DNA of 64,000 nucleotides from Polyangia bacterium (GTDB lineage: Bacteria > Myxococcota_A > Polyangia > Nannocystales > Nannocystaceae). Of the stretch, positions 9,339-17,816 are shown in pieces (the first letter of the stretch is position 1; the number at the start of each line of letters is the position of its first letter). The notes under the pieces are model-generated. The model did no database searches. It saw only the letters and a list, made by a program, of their open reading frames with translations, and had not been told where the DNA came from. A program made the translations under genes and the position numbers. The stretch covers positions 1-64,000 of the forward strand of contig JAUHWG010000006.1 of the NCBI GenBank assembly GCA_030424595.1, read 5' to 3'.

Positions 9339-10862
9339 ATGTCGATCAACGCTTCGCTTCGCCTCCCCTCTCTCTTCCTCTGCGGTCTCAGCCTGACCCT
9401 CTCGCTCGCCTGTGGCGATGACGGGAGCGCGAGCAGCTCCGCGACCGACGGGGGCTCGACGGACACCCAGAGCAGCACCTCGACGGCGACGAGCGACGCG
9501 ACGACGGCGACGACCCAGACCAGCGGGGGGGACAGCGAGAGCGCCACCTCGGGCAGCGCTACGACAAGCTCGACATCGGCGACGGCGACAGCGACGGCGA
9601 CGACGACGAGCGGGGAGACGACGGGCACGAGCGGGGAGACGACGACCACCACGGGCGGCGGGGTTGAGGGCTTTCAGGTCGGCTTTGACGTCGTCGACGT
9701 CTCGCCGACGCCGGCCCAGATAGACAAGCAGAACATCTACATGGGCGCCTACGGAGCCCCGTACTCCCGCGGCCCCGCGAAGGGGGTCCACGACCGGATC
9801 TACGTCCGGTCGATGGCGATCGAGGCCGAGGGCGTCGGCTTTGTGATGGCGATCGTCGACCTGCCCGGGATGGGCAATCAGAACACTCGAGCGATCCGCG
9901 AGATGGTCGCTGACATGTCGGACCTCGAGGAGTCCCAGGTGCTGATCGGCACCACCCACACCCACTCGAGCCCGGATCTGATGGGGCTGTGGGGCGGGGT
10001 TCCGGACGAGTACAGGAACCAGCTCAAGGAGCAGGCCGCGCTGTCGATGGTCGCCGCTTGGGAGGCCCGCGAGGAGGCGGAGCTCTACGTCGCCACCGGG
10101 ACGGCGCCGAACCGCAATCGTCGCGGCTGGGACTTCACCGACGACGCGATGGTCGTCCTCGACGCTCGCGATCTCGAGGGCGAGCGCATCGGCACGCTCG
10201 TCAACTTCGCCGCCCACCCGATCATCCTCGGCGAGAGCAACAAAGAGATCTCCTGCGACTACACGGGGCCGATGGTCCTCGCGCTCGAGGAGGAGCTCGG
10301 AGCTCCGGTGGCGCTCTTCAACGGGACCCTCGGCGACGCGAGCCCAGCCGTCCCCGACGGCGAGTACGAGAACGACTTTGTCCGGGCGGCCTTCTACGGC
10401 GAGCTGCTCTCGGGGATCGCCGCGGGCCTGGTCGCGGAGGCGGAGCTCGTCGAGCCGGTCGTCGCCCTCGACTATCGCGAGTGGACCCAGAAGGTCGACA
10501 ACTTCCTCTTCCAGCTCGCCGCGCAGCTCGGGATCCTCCAGTACGACTTCGACATGAAGGGCCTGGAGCAGGAGGTGGTCACCCAGTCGACCTACTTCCG
10601 CCTCGGCGCTCAGGTCCAGGGGGTGGCGTTCCCTGGGGAGTCGCTCACCCGCAACGGCCTCGAGATCAAGGAGGCGATGAAGGCCCCGCACCGGATGATC
10701 CTCGGCAATACCGGCGACGCCCTCGGCTACTTCATCCCCAGCGATGAGTGGCAGACCGGCAAGAACGACAACTACGAGGAGTCGGTCTCGCTCGGGAAGA
10801 CCGCGGGGGACAACGCCCGTGACGCGATCGTCGAGATGATCGAGGCGGACGTCGACTTCTGA
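9339..10862 (+). CDS. Neutral/alkaline ceramidase-like lipoprotein
   Basis: 507 residues from the ATG at 9339. Residues 1-25 form a lipoprotein signal (SLTLSLACGDD). A Ser/Thr/Gly-rich linker runs to about residue 105. The rest matches the N-terminal catalytic domain of neutral/alkaline non-lysosomal ceramidases: a conserved GFDVVDVSP opening, THTHSSPD (zinc-ligand type) and GDASPAV, where the Ser corresponds to the nucleophile of the family's GDxSPN motif. Neutral ceramidases hydrolyse N-acyl sphingosines; some relatives act on other amides. The C-terminal immunoglobulin-like domain of canonical ceramidases is absent or reduced. An outer-surface location is inferred. The substrate is uncertain. 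Confidence 0.78.
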   Translation: MSINASLRLPSLFLCGLSLTLSLACGDDGSASSSATDGGSTDTQSSTSTATSDATTATTQTSGGDSESATSGSATTSSTSATATATATTTSGETTGTSGETTTTTGGGVEGFQVGFDVVDVSPTPAQIDKQNIYMGAYGAPYSRGPAKGVHDRIYVRSMAIEAEGVGFVMAIVDLPGMGNQNTRAIREMVADMSDLEESQVLIGTTHTHSSPDLMGLWGGVPDEYRNQLKEQAALSMVAAWEAREEAELYVATGTAPNRNRRGWDFTDDAMVVLDARDLEGERIGTLVNFAAHPIILGESNKEISCDYTGPMVLALEEELGAPVALFNGTLGDASPAVPDGEYENDFVRAAFYGELLSGIAAGLVAEAELVEPVVALDYREWTQKVDNFLFQLAAQLGILQYDFDMKGLEQEVVTQSTYFRLGAQVQGVAFPGESLTRNGLEIKEAMKAPHRMILGNTGDALGYFIPSDEWQTGKNDNYEESVSLGKTAGDNARDAIVEMIEADVDF

Positions 10863-11116
10863 GCGGGCGTCGCGTAGGGGCGCGTCGCGGTGGTCCGCCG
10901 CGCTCGCACGGTCCGTCTGGGACGGCGGACGCTTCGGTGTGTGGGTGATCGTGACAGCGGTCGAGCGAGCGAGGAGAGGCCCCTCGCTCGCGCCGGGTGT
11001 CCTCTTGGGGACTGTGGACGGGTGTCGGATGTGACAGCACAGGGGAGGGCGTGTCAGACGTAATATCGCTCATTCGGGGCGCTGCACCCCTCTATTTCTT
11101 AAAATTTCAACTTCGC

Positions 11117-11141
11117 GTGATCCGATCAGGCCGCTGATCAC
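11117..11141. promoter_or_regulatory. Inverted repeat GTGATC-N13-GATCAC before the cytochrome gene
   Basis: Six-base perfect arms separated by 13 bases lie 10 bases before the cytochrome start codon and just after an AT-rich stretch (CTATTTCTTAAAATTTC, about 11090-11107) that is unusual in this GC-rich sequence. The AT-rich stretch is a plausible promoter and the inverted repeat a plausible operator or 5'-UTR structure. No regulator is identified. Confidence 0.35.
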
Positions 11142-11150
11142 ACTACCAAG

Positions 11151-12416
11151 ATGCTGGTTGTTGCCGGCAAGGTTGGGTTGTTGATGGTGGGTAGATCTTC
11201 AGTTGTGGTGATGATGGTCGCGGCCTGTGCTGTGCTGAGCTCCGGTTGTGATGAGTCGGAGGCGCCGAGCGCAGCTCTTGCAGAGCTTGCGGATGCGGAC
11301 CTCACCGACGAGGAGTTCGCCATCGCCGAGGCGATCGCCCAGGAGATGGTCTACGACGAGGATCTCGGCGACTTTGTCGCGATCTCGGACTACGACAAGG
11401 GGATCCTCTCCGACTACCTGCAGGGCCGGGACCTCTTCATGGAGGAGACCTTCGACGGCAACGGTCGGACCTGCGTCACCTGCCACAGCCGGACGACCGG
11501 CAAGATCACGCCCTCGGAGATCGAGACCCTCTGGGGCGAGGATCCCAGCGCGCCGATCTTCCGCTCGATCGACAGCGATGATGGGGTGGGCAGCTCCTAC
11601 GAGCGGCTGCGCGAGCACGGGACCGTCCGCGTCGGGATCACCCTCCCCGACAACGTCTCTCTGGTCGACGATCCGGCCCAGCAGAGCATCGTCGTCCTCC
11701 GCGGGATTCCGACGACCCTCGACACCCCGGCGCTCGATCCCGTCCTGATGTACGACGGTCGGCAGCCGGACCTCGAGTCGCAGGCGAACGGTGCCATCCA
11801 CGATCACGCCCAGCCCAACCAAGAGCCGACCAGCGAAGAGCTCGGCCTCATCGCCAGCTTCCAGCGGACCTTCTCCTTCTTCTCGTCCTGGCGGACCTTC
11901 ATCTACGCCAAGGGCGGTCCCGCGCCGAAGCTGCCGAAGGGCAAGAGCGAGGCGGAGAAGCGCGGGCGCAAGTGGTTCGTCCCGAGCCCGGAGGGCCTGT
12001 GCAGCCACTGCCACGGCGGGCCGATGCTCAACGAGACCAACGAGTTCTTCCTCGGACCTGTGCCTCAGGGCAGCCGCTTCCTCTCGGTCGCGGTCTCGGA
12101 GTTCAACCGCCTGGACAACCCGGTCTACAGCTTCGCCTTCGACAACCCCGAGGACCCGGAGAACCCGATCATCGTCGACAGCCCCGACCCCGGCCGAGCC
12201 CTGATCACGGGCGACATCGCGGACCTCAACGCCTTCAAGATCCCGAGCCTCTGGGGGCTGAACGAGCGGGGCGGGCCCTTCTTCCACGATCACTCGGCGA
12301 AGACCCTCGAGGAGGTCACCGATCACTACGCCGACTACTTCGCCCTGCCGCCGGCGAACCTGGTCCTCTCGGAGCAGGACAAGGAGGACATCACCGCCTA
12401 CATGAAGCTCCTGTAG
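11151..12416 (+). CDS. Di-haem cytochrome c peroxidase/MauG-like lipoprotein
   Basis: 421 residues. The N-terminal hydrophobic segment ends in LSSGC followed by DES, a lipoprotein signal. Two haem c sites are present: CVTCH at about 108-112 and CSHCH at about 284-288. The C-terminal FKIPSLWGLNERGGPFFHDH then SAKTLEEVTDHY is the typical end of the bacterial cytochrome c peroxidase/MauG family. Family members reduce peroxide or oxidise protein targets in the periplasm; which applies here is unknown. An in-frame ATG about 12 codons in (VGRSS) would also keep the signal. Asp directly after the lipidated Cys would favour inner-membrane retention by the E. coli rule. Confidence 0.82.
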   Translation: MLVVAGKVGLLMVGRSSVVVMMVAACAVLSSGCDESEAPSAALAELADADLTDEEFAIAEAIAQEMVYDEDLGDFVAISDYDKGILSDYLQGRDLFMEETFDGNGRTCVTCHSRTTGKITPSEIETLWGEDPSAPIFRSIDSDDGVGSSYERLREHGTVRVGITLPDNVSLVDDPAQQSIVVLRGIPTTLDTPALDPVLMYDGRQPDLESQANGAIHDHAQPNQEPTSEELGLIASFQRTFSFFSSWRTFIYAKGGPAPKLPKGKSEAEKRGRKWFVPSPEGLCSHCHGGPMLNETNEFFLGPVPQGSRFLSVAVSEFNRLDNPVYSFAFDNPEDPENPIIVDSPDPGRALITGDIADLNAFKIPSLWGLNERGGPFFHDHSAKTLEEVTDHYADYFALPPANLVLSEQDKEDITAYMKLL

Positions 12417-12425
12417 GGGGGAGGT

Positions 12426-12505
12426 TGCCCGGGGCGGGACTTGAACCCGCACTCTTGCGAAGGGGATTTTAAGTCCCCCGTGTCTACCGATTCCACCACC
12501 CGGGC
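12426..12505 (-). tRNA. tRNA-Leu, anticodon UAA
   Basis: The minus strand folds as a class II tRNA. The 7-bp acceptor GCCCGGG pairs with CCCGGGC, the D arm is TGGAATCGGTAGACAC, the anticodon stem-loop is GGGGA CTTAAAA TCCCC giving anticodon TAA, and there is a variable arm and the T arm CGGGTTCAAGTCCCG. Long variable arm and anticodon identify leucine. The discriminator is A and CCA is not encoded. It reads UUA, a very rare codon in this GC-rich genome. It lies antisense between the cytochrome gene and uvrA. Confidence 0.95.
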
Positions 12506-12537
12506 GTGGATCTCGGTATGCCATAGCCCGAGGCCGT

Positions 12538-12574
12538 CGCGAGGAGTGCGAACGATGCGCACTCCTCGCGTTTT
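12538..12574 (+). terminator. Intrinsic terminator before uvrA
   Basis: Perfect 13-bp arms CGCGAGGAGTGCG and CGCACTCCTCGCG around a 7-base loop are followed by TTTT on the plus strand. It would stop plus-strand transcription from the cytochrome gene (stop at 12416) that has crossed the antisense tRNA, insulating uvrA. Confidence 0.8.
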
Positions 12575-12672
12575 CAGCTTCTGAAGGGCGTTCTGGGGGC
12601 CTGCGCAGATGTTTAGCATTTGTCGCTGTCGCGCGCTGTCGCGCGTGCTATCACCGCGCTGGCCGGAGCCCT

Positions 12673-15600
12673 ATGGACACGCGGATCCCCCCCCTGAAGA
12701 AGCCGAAGGCCGCAGCTGAGCCCGATTTCATCGAGATCGTCGGCGCCTGCGAGCACAACCTCAACATCGATCGCCTGGAGGTGCCCAAGCGGCAGCTCGT
12801 GGTCTTCACCGGGGTGAGCGGCTCGGGCAAGTCGAGCCTCGCCTTTGACACGCTCTACGCGGAGGGACAGCGGCGCTACATCGAGAGCCTCTCCTCCTAC
12901 GCGCGCCAGTTCCTCGGCCAGCTGGAGCGGCCCAAGGTCGAGCATCTCCGGGGCCTCTCGCCGACCATCGCCATCGAGCAGAAGAGCGCGTCGAACAACC
13001 CGCGGTCGACGGTCGGCACGATCACGGAGGTCTACGACTACCTCCGGGTGCTCTACGCCCGGATCGGCGTCCAGCACTGTCACATCTGCGGCGAGCCAGT
13101 GCAGACCAAGTCCTCCGAGGAGATCGTCGCCGACCTCCTGCTGGAGGCGGAGGGCGCCAAGATGATGCTCTTCGCCCCGCTCGTCACCCACCGCAAGGGC
13201 GAGTTCCGCGAGCTCTTCGTCGAGCTCGCAGGTCGGGGTTTCCTCCGCGTCGAGGTGGACGGAGAGGTTCACCGACTCGACAGCCCGCCGGAGCTCGACA
13301 AGAAGCTCAAGCACACGATCGCCCTCGTGGTCGACCGCCTGACGATCCGCAAGGGCGACCGCCAGCGGATCGCCGAGTCCGTCGAGCTCGGGCTGCGCGA
13401 GGGCAAGGGAGAGCTGCGGGCGGAGGCGATCGAGGAGGGCGGGCCGAGGCTCCGCTTCTCCGAGTCTCGGGCCTGTTGTGGGCTCTCGTTCCCGGAGCTC
13501 AGCCCGCAGAGCTTCTCCTTCAACTCGCCGCTCGGCATGTGTCCGGAGTGCAACGGCCTCGGCACCCGCCTCGACATCGACCCAGAGCTGGTCGTGCCCG
13601 ACCCGTCGATGAGCATCCGCGAGGGGGCGATCGCCCCGTGGGCCTCGGCGATGAACCGCGGCGAGGGCTGGACCTACCGGATCGTCGAGGCGATGGCCGA
13701 GGCCTGCGAGGTCGATCTCGACGTGCCGTGGGCCAAGCTCGGCAAGCGCAAGCAACACAAGGTGCTCTACGGGGTCGGCGAGCGGAAGATCGCCGTCAAG
13801 ATCGGTCGCGAAGGATCGGTCACCCAGGGCACCTGGGGGATGCGCTTTGAGGGGGTGATCCCCAACCTCCAGCGCCGCTTCCAGCAGACCGGGTCGGAGA
13901 ACGCTCGCGACTACTACCGCAAGTACTTCGTCGAGCGGGCCTGCGAGGCCTGTGACGCTCGCCGTCTGCGTCCCGAGAGCCTCGCCGTTCGGGTCGCGGG
14001 CCTCGGCATCGACCAGGTCACCGGCAAGAACGTCCGCGACGCGACCGAGCACTTCGGCCGCCTGGAGCTCCGCGGCTCGCAGAAGACGATCGCGGAGGGG
14101 GCGCTGCGGGAGATCCACAACCGCCTCCAATTCCTGATCAACGTCGGCCTCGACTACCTGACCCTCGACCGAGCAGGGCCGACCCTGAGCGGCGGCGAGG
14201 CCCAGCGGATCCGCCTGGCGTCGCAGCTCGGATCGGAGCTGAGCGGGGTGATGTACGTGCTCGACGAGCCGAGCATCGGCCTCCATCAGCGCGACAATCA
14301 GCGGCTGATCGGCACCCTCCAGCGGCTCCGCGACCTCGGCAATACTGTCCTCGTCGTCGAGCACGACGAGGACACGATCAAGGCCGCCGATCACGTGATC
14401 GACTTCGGCCCTGGGGCGGGGCATCTCGGCGGGAGCGTGGTCTACAGCGGCTCTCCGGCGCTGATCGGCGAGTGCGAGGAGAGCATCACCGGGGCCTATG
14501 TCGGCGGCCGTCGGGCGATCGAGATGCCGGCCGAGCGTCGGCCTCCGCAGGGGGGGATCTGGATCCGCGGGGCCGCCGAGCACAACCTCAAGAAGATCGA
14601 CGTCGAGCTGCCCCTGGGCACGCTGGTCGCGGTCACCGGCGTGAGCGGTGCGGGCAAGAGCTCGCTGATCAACGGCATCCTCCTGCCGGCGCTGATGCGG
14701 ATGCTCCACGGGAGCACCGGCCGGGTCGGGGCCCATCGCAAGGTCGAGGGGCTAGAAGCGCTCGACAAGGTGATCGCCATCGACCAGCGCCCGATCGGTC
14801 GGACGCCGCGGTCCAACCCCGGCACCTACACCAAGGCCTTCGACGAGATCCGATCGATCTTCGCCCAGCTCCCAGAGTCGAAGACCCGCGGCTGGAAGTC
14901 CGGGCGCTTCTCCTTCAACGTCAAGGGGGGACGCTGCGAGGCCTGCAGCGGCGACGGCGTCGTCAAGGTCGAGATGCACTTCCTCTCCGACGTCTACGTC
15001 CCCTGCGACGTCTGCGAGGGCAAGCGCTACAACGCGTCGACCTTGGCGGTGCGCTACCGCGGCTATTCGATCTCGGAGGTGCTCGGGCTCAGCATCAGCG
15101 ACTGCGCAGAGCTCTTCGCCAACCACCGCAAGCTGCGGCGGATCCTCCAGACGCTCTTGGACGTCGGCCTCGGCTACATGAAGATCGGCCAGACGGCGAC
15201 GACGATGAGCGGCGGCGAGGCCCAGCGGGTCAAGCTCAGCCGCGAGCTCGGCAAGGTCCAGACCGGGCGGACCCTCTACATCCTCGACGAGCCGACCACG
15301 GGCCTTCACTTTGAGGATATCCGGCGGCTCCTGGAGGTGCTCCAGCGGCTCGTGGACGCTGGCAACACGGTCCTCGTGATCGAGCACAACCTCGACGTGA
15401 TCAAGTGCGCGGACTGGATCGTCGACCTCGGCCCTGAGGGGGGCGAAGGCGGCGGGGAGGTCGTCGCTGCGGGGACCCCCGAGGAGGTCGCGGCGGTCTC
15501 CGGCTCCTACACGGGGGCCTACCTGAGGCCGCTCCTCCGCGGTCGCCGAGCACCGTCGCGGACCGACGGCAAGGCGGTCGGGAAGCGGTCCGCTGCGAGC

Positions 15601-15831
15601 AGGCCGTCGTCGAAGAAGGCGTCGTCGAAGAAGACAGCGTCGAAGAAAGCAGCGTCGAAGACGACGGCGTCGAAGAAGACAGCGTCGAAGAAGACAGCGT
15701 CGAAGAAGACAGCGTCGAAGAAGACGGCGTCGAAGAAGACAGCGTCGAAGAAGACAGCGTCGAAGAAGACAGCGTCGAAGAAGAGGACGACGTCGAAGAA
15801 GACGAGCAAGAAGAGCGCCTCCTCGAGGTAG
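12673..15831 (+). CDS. uvrA: UvrABC excinuclease subunit A with lysine-rich C-terminal tail
   Basis: DNA-damage recognition ATPase of nucleotide excision repair; works as a dimer with UvrB. Two ABC modules are visible: Walker [10 protein letters not shown] (K53) and GVSGAGKSS (about 656), signatures LSGGEAQRI and MSGGEAQRV, and Walker [10 protein letters not shown] and ILDEPTTGL. Zinc-binding CxxC pairs appear ([27 protein letters not shown]). The protein is 1052 residues against about 940-960 usually. From about residue 955 the extra tail is dominated by repeats of Ser-Lys-Lys-Thr-Ala, resembling histone H1-like tails, and may add non-specific DNA affinity (inference). The core is intact. 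Confidence 0.97.
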   Translation: MDTRIPPLKKPKAAAEPDFIEIVGACEHNLNIDRLEVPKRQLVVFTGVSGSGKSSLAFDTLYAEGQRRYIESLSSYARQFLGQLERPKVEHLRGLSPTIAIEQKSASNNPRSTVGTITEVYDYLRVLYARIGVQHCHICGEPVQTKSSEEIVADLLLEAEGAKMMLFAPLVTHRKGEFRELFVELAGRGFLRVEVDGEVHRLDSPPELDKKLKHTIALVVDRLTIRKGDRQRIAESVELGLREGKGELRAEAIEEGGPRLRFSESRACCGLSFPELSPQSFSFNSPLGMCPECNGLGTRLDIDPELVVPDPSMSIREGAIAPWASAMNRGEGWTYRIVEAMAEACEVDLDVPWAKLGKRKQHKVLYGVGERKIAVKIGREGSVTQGTWGMRFEGVIPNLQRRFQQTGSENARDYYRKYFVERACEACDARRLRPESLAVRVAGLGIDQVTGKNVRDATEHFGRLELRGSQKTIAEGALREIHNRLQFLINVGLDYLTLDRAGPTLSGGEAQRIRLASQLGSELSGVMYVLDEPSIGLHQRDNQRLIGTLQRLRDLGNTVLVVEHDEDTIKAADHVIDFGPGAGHLGGSVVYSGSPALIGECEESITGAYVGGRRAIEMPAERRPPQGGIWIRGAAEHNLKKIDVELPLGTLVAVTGVSGAGKSSLINGILLPALMRMLHGSTGRVGAHRKVEGLEALDKVIAIDQRPIGRTPRSNPGTYTKAFDEIRSIFAQLPESKTRGWKSGRFSFNVKGGRCEACSGDGVVKVEMHFLSDVYVPCDVCEGKRYNASTLAVRYRGYSISEVLGLSISDCAELFANHRKLRRILQTLLDVGLGYMKIGQTATTMSGGEAQRVKLSRELGKVQTGRTLYILDEPTTGLHFEDIRRLLEVLQRLVDAGNTVLVIEHNLDVIKCADWIVDLGPEGGEGGGEVVAAGTPEEVAAVSGSYTGAYLRPLLRGRRAPSRTDGKAVGKRSAASRPSSKKASSKKTASKKAASKTTASKKTASKKTASKKTASKKTASKKTASKKTASKKTASKKRTTSKKTSKKSASSR
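15609..15791 (+). repeat. 15-bp tandem repeats coding the UvrA SKKTA tail
   Basis: About twelve tandem copies of a 15-base unit (gtcgaagaagacagc, with scattered substitutions) code Ser-Lys-Lys-Thr-Ala. The central copies are identical, indicating recent expansion. The unit length keeps the reading frame. Confidence 0.93.
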
Positions 15832-15861
15832 GAGCGCAGGAGTGCGGTAAAGCCGCGAATA

Positions 15862-15904
15862 GCCCCCTGTGCGGCCGGTCAACGCCCTCAGGGGGCGGAT
15901 TTTT
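15862..15904 (+). terminator. Intrinsic terminator after uvrA
   Basis: The 8-bp arms GCCCCCTG and CAGGGGGC flank a 19-base loop and are followed, two bases later, by ATTTTT. It lies 30 bases after the uvrA stop and ends just before the start codon at 15908, so the flavin reductase-like gene probably either reads through from uvrA at low level or has its promoter in this same short gap. Confidence 0.6.
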
Positions 15905-15907
15905 GGT

Positions 15908-16576
15908 ATGCCAAGCCCGGTGACCGACGAGCTCCCCGCTTCGTCTCTCTCGGCCGCAGAGAGCTACCGACTCATGACGGATCTGGTCGCGCCGCGGCCG
16001 ATCGCCTGGGTGTCCACCTGTGACGCCGAGGGGCGCCGCAACCTCGCCCCCTTCAGCTACTTTCAGGCGGTCTGCTCGTCCCCGCCGACGATCGTTCTCG
16101 GGATCGCCTGGTATCCCGACGGGCGGATGAAGGACACCCTCCGGAACATCCTCGAGACCCGTGAGCTGGTGGTCTCGCACGTCAGCGCGGGCCTGATCGA
16201 GGCGGCTGTCGCGACCTCTGTCGCCTACGAGCACGGGATCTCAGAGTGGGAGAGGGCGGGGGTGGCGGCGGCGCCATCGTCCGAGGTCCGGCCAGACCGG
16301 GTCGCCGAGTCCCACGCGTCGATGGAATGTGTGCTTCGCCACGCGATTCCCCTGGGTGCCAGCCCCGCCGGCGCCCCCTCGTCGACGCTCGTGGTCGCTG
16401 AGGTCGTCCATTTTGCGATCGCAGAGGGTCTGCTCCTGCGCGACCCGAGAGGGCGTCTGCAGCCGATCGATCCCGCACGTCTCGGCGCAGTCGGGCGCAT
16501 GGGGGGGATCGCGTACACTACGACCGATTCCCGCCTCGAGATCCCGAGGCCCTCGGTCCCGGGGGAGAAGCCGTGA
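15908..16576 (+). CDS. Flavin reductase-like (FMN-binding) domain protein
   Basis: 222 residues from ATG 15908, cytoplasmic. Matches the flavin reductase-like split-barrel family: LVAPRPIAWVSTCDAEGRRN, then NLAPFSYFQAVCSSPPTIVL near the start, and KDTLRNILETRELVVSHVS. These proteins bind FMN and act as flavin:NAD(P)H reductases or related flavoproteins. Its stop overlaps the GTG start of the HMG-CoA lyase gene, so the two are probably co-translated, but the biochemical link is unclear. An ATG at 15869 in frame lies inside the terminator stem and was not used. Confidence 0.85.
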   Translation: MPSPVTDELPASSLSAAESYRLMTDLVAPRPIAWVSTCDAEGRRNLAPFSYFQAVCSSPPTIVLGIAWYPDGRMKDTLRNILETRELVVSHVSAGLIEAAVATSVAYEHGISEWERAGVAAAPSSEVRPDRVAESHASMECVLRHAIPLGASPAGAPSSTLVVAEVVHFAIAEGLLLRDPRGRLQPIDPARLGAVGRMGGIAYTTTDSRLEIPRPSVPGEKP

Positions 16577-17553
16577 CTAGCTCGTCAGACCAGCCCACAA
16601 CGCCGTGCGTGCAGCCTTCGCTCTTCGCGGCGATCCCCCCGGAGGTGACGATCTACGAGGTCGGGCCCCGTGACGGCCTGCAAAACGAGTCGACCGTCCT
16701 CTCGGTCGAGCGCAAGGTCGGGATGATCGAGGGGCTGGTCGACGCCGGGATCCGGAGGATCGAGGTCACCTCCTTCGTCAATCCGCGGTGGATCCCCGCG
16801 CTGGCGGACCATATGGAGGTCGCCGCCAAGATCCGGCGCAAACCGGAGGTCGACTACAGCGCGCTGGTGCCGAACATGCGCGGGCTCGACTCGGCGACCC
16901 GGGCTGGGATGAAAGAGATCGCTGTCTTCATGGCGGCGAGCCAGACCCACAACCGGAAGAACATCAACAAGTCGACCGAGGACGCGCTCAAGACCTACGG
17001 CGAGGTCATCAAGGAGGCACAGTCCCGGGGGATGAAGGTCCGCGGCTACGTCAGCTGCGTCTACGGCTGCCCCTACGAGGGCTCTGTACCCGCCCAGCAG
17101 GTGATCGACGTCTCGGCGGCGCTCCTGGACATGGGCGTCTTCGAGATCAGCCTCGGCGACACGATCGGCGTCGGCACCCCGCGCCAGGTCGAGCATGTCT
17201 TCCGCGCGCTCCTCGGCGCGGGCCTGACGATGGACCAGCTCGCGGTGCACTTTCACGACACCCGCGGCACAGCGCTGGCGAACATCACCGTCGCGCTCCA
17301 GTTCGGCGTCCGCACGATCGACTCCGCGATCGGCGGGCTCGGGGGCTGTCCCTACGCCCCTGGGGCCTCAGGCAACGTCGCCACCGAGGACGTCGTCTAC
17401 ATGCTCTCGGGGATGGGCGTCTCGACCGGGGTCGACATCGACAAGCTCGTCGGGATCTCTACCCAGCTCTCGAGCTATCTCGCCCGCGAGCTGCCGAGCA
17501 AGTACCTCAAGGCCCACATGGGACATTGCGCCCGTGTCGGTAGGTCGCTCTAG
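16573..17553 (+). CDS. mvaB: Hydroxymethylglutaryl-CoA lyase
   Basis: 326 residues, starting at a GTG that overlaps the stop of the preceding gene (GTGA). Cleaves HMG-CoA to acetoacetate and acetyl-CoA, the last step of leucine degradation. Family marks are EVGPRDGLQNE at the N-terminus (catalytic Arg and Asp), the metal-site HFHDTRGTALAN and the C-terminal catalytic signature GLGGCPYAPGASGNVATED with C259. In myxobacteria HMG-CoA also links to isovalerate-type fatty acid metabolism, so the direction of use may vary. It overlaps the upstream flavin reductase-like gene by four bases. Confidence 0.92.
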   Translation: MTSSSDQPTTPCVQPSLFAAIPPEVTIYEVGPRDGLQNESTVLSVERKVGMIEGLVDAGIRRIEVTSFVNPRWIPALADHMEVAAKIRRKPEVDYSALVPNMRGLDSATRAGMKEIAVFMAASQTHNRKNINKSTEDALKTYGEVIKEAQSRGMKVRGYVSCVYGCPYEGSVPAQQVIDVSAALLDMGVFEISLGDTIGVGTPRQVEHVFRALLGAGLTMDQLAVHFHDTRGTALANITVALQFGVRTIDSAIGGLGGCPYAPGASGNVATEDVVYMLSGMGVSTGVDIDKLVGISTQLSSYLARELPSKYLKAHMGHCARVGRSL

Positions 17554-17816
17554 TCGACCCCTCTTCTTGGCCGTCGCTGTCCGTCCTGAGAGGCTGCGCT
17601 CGCGGAGCCCGGGGCGAGCCTTCTCCGCGGGCGCGGGCGCGGGCGCGGGCGTGCAGCTCGACCAGGAGAACGCCGAAGGCCGCGCATGTGCGGGACTGGA
17701 GCGCTGAAGGCTGCGTAGGCGGTCTGCGACCGGAGCAGAACACGCGGACGTTCGCGACAGGAGAACGCCGAAGGCTGCGCTGGGTAGGCGCAGTCATTCG
17801 CGCATGGGGAGCCTGC

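Noticed and set aside
17554..17816. Short gcgggc repeats in the gap after mvaB as a possible regulatory array
   Set aside because: Only a few six-base units near 17630-17655 in an otherwise plain gap; no structure or gene support.
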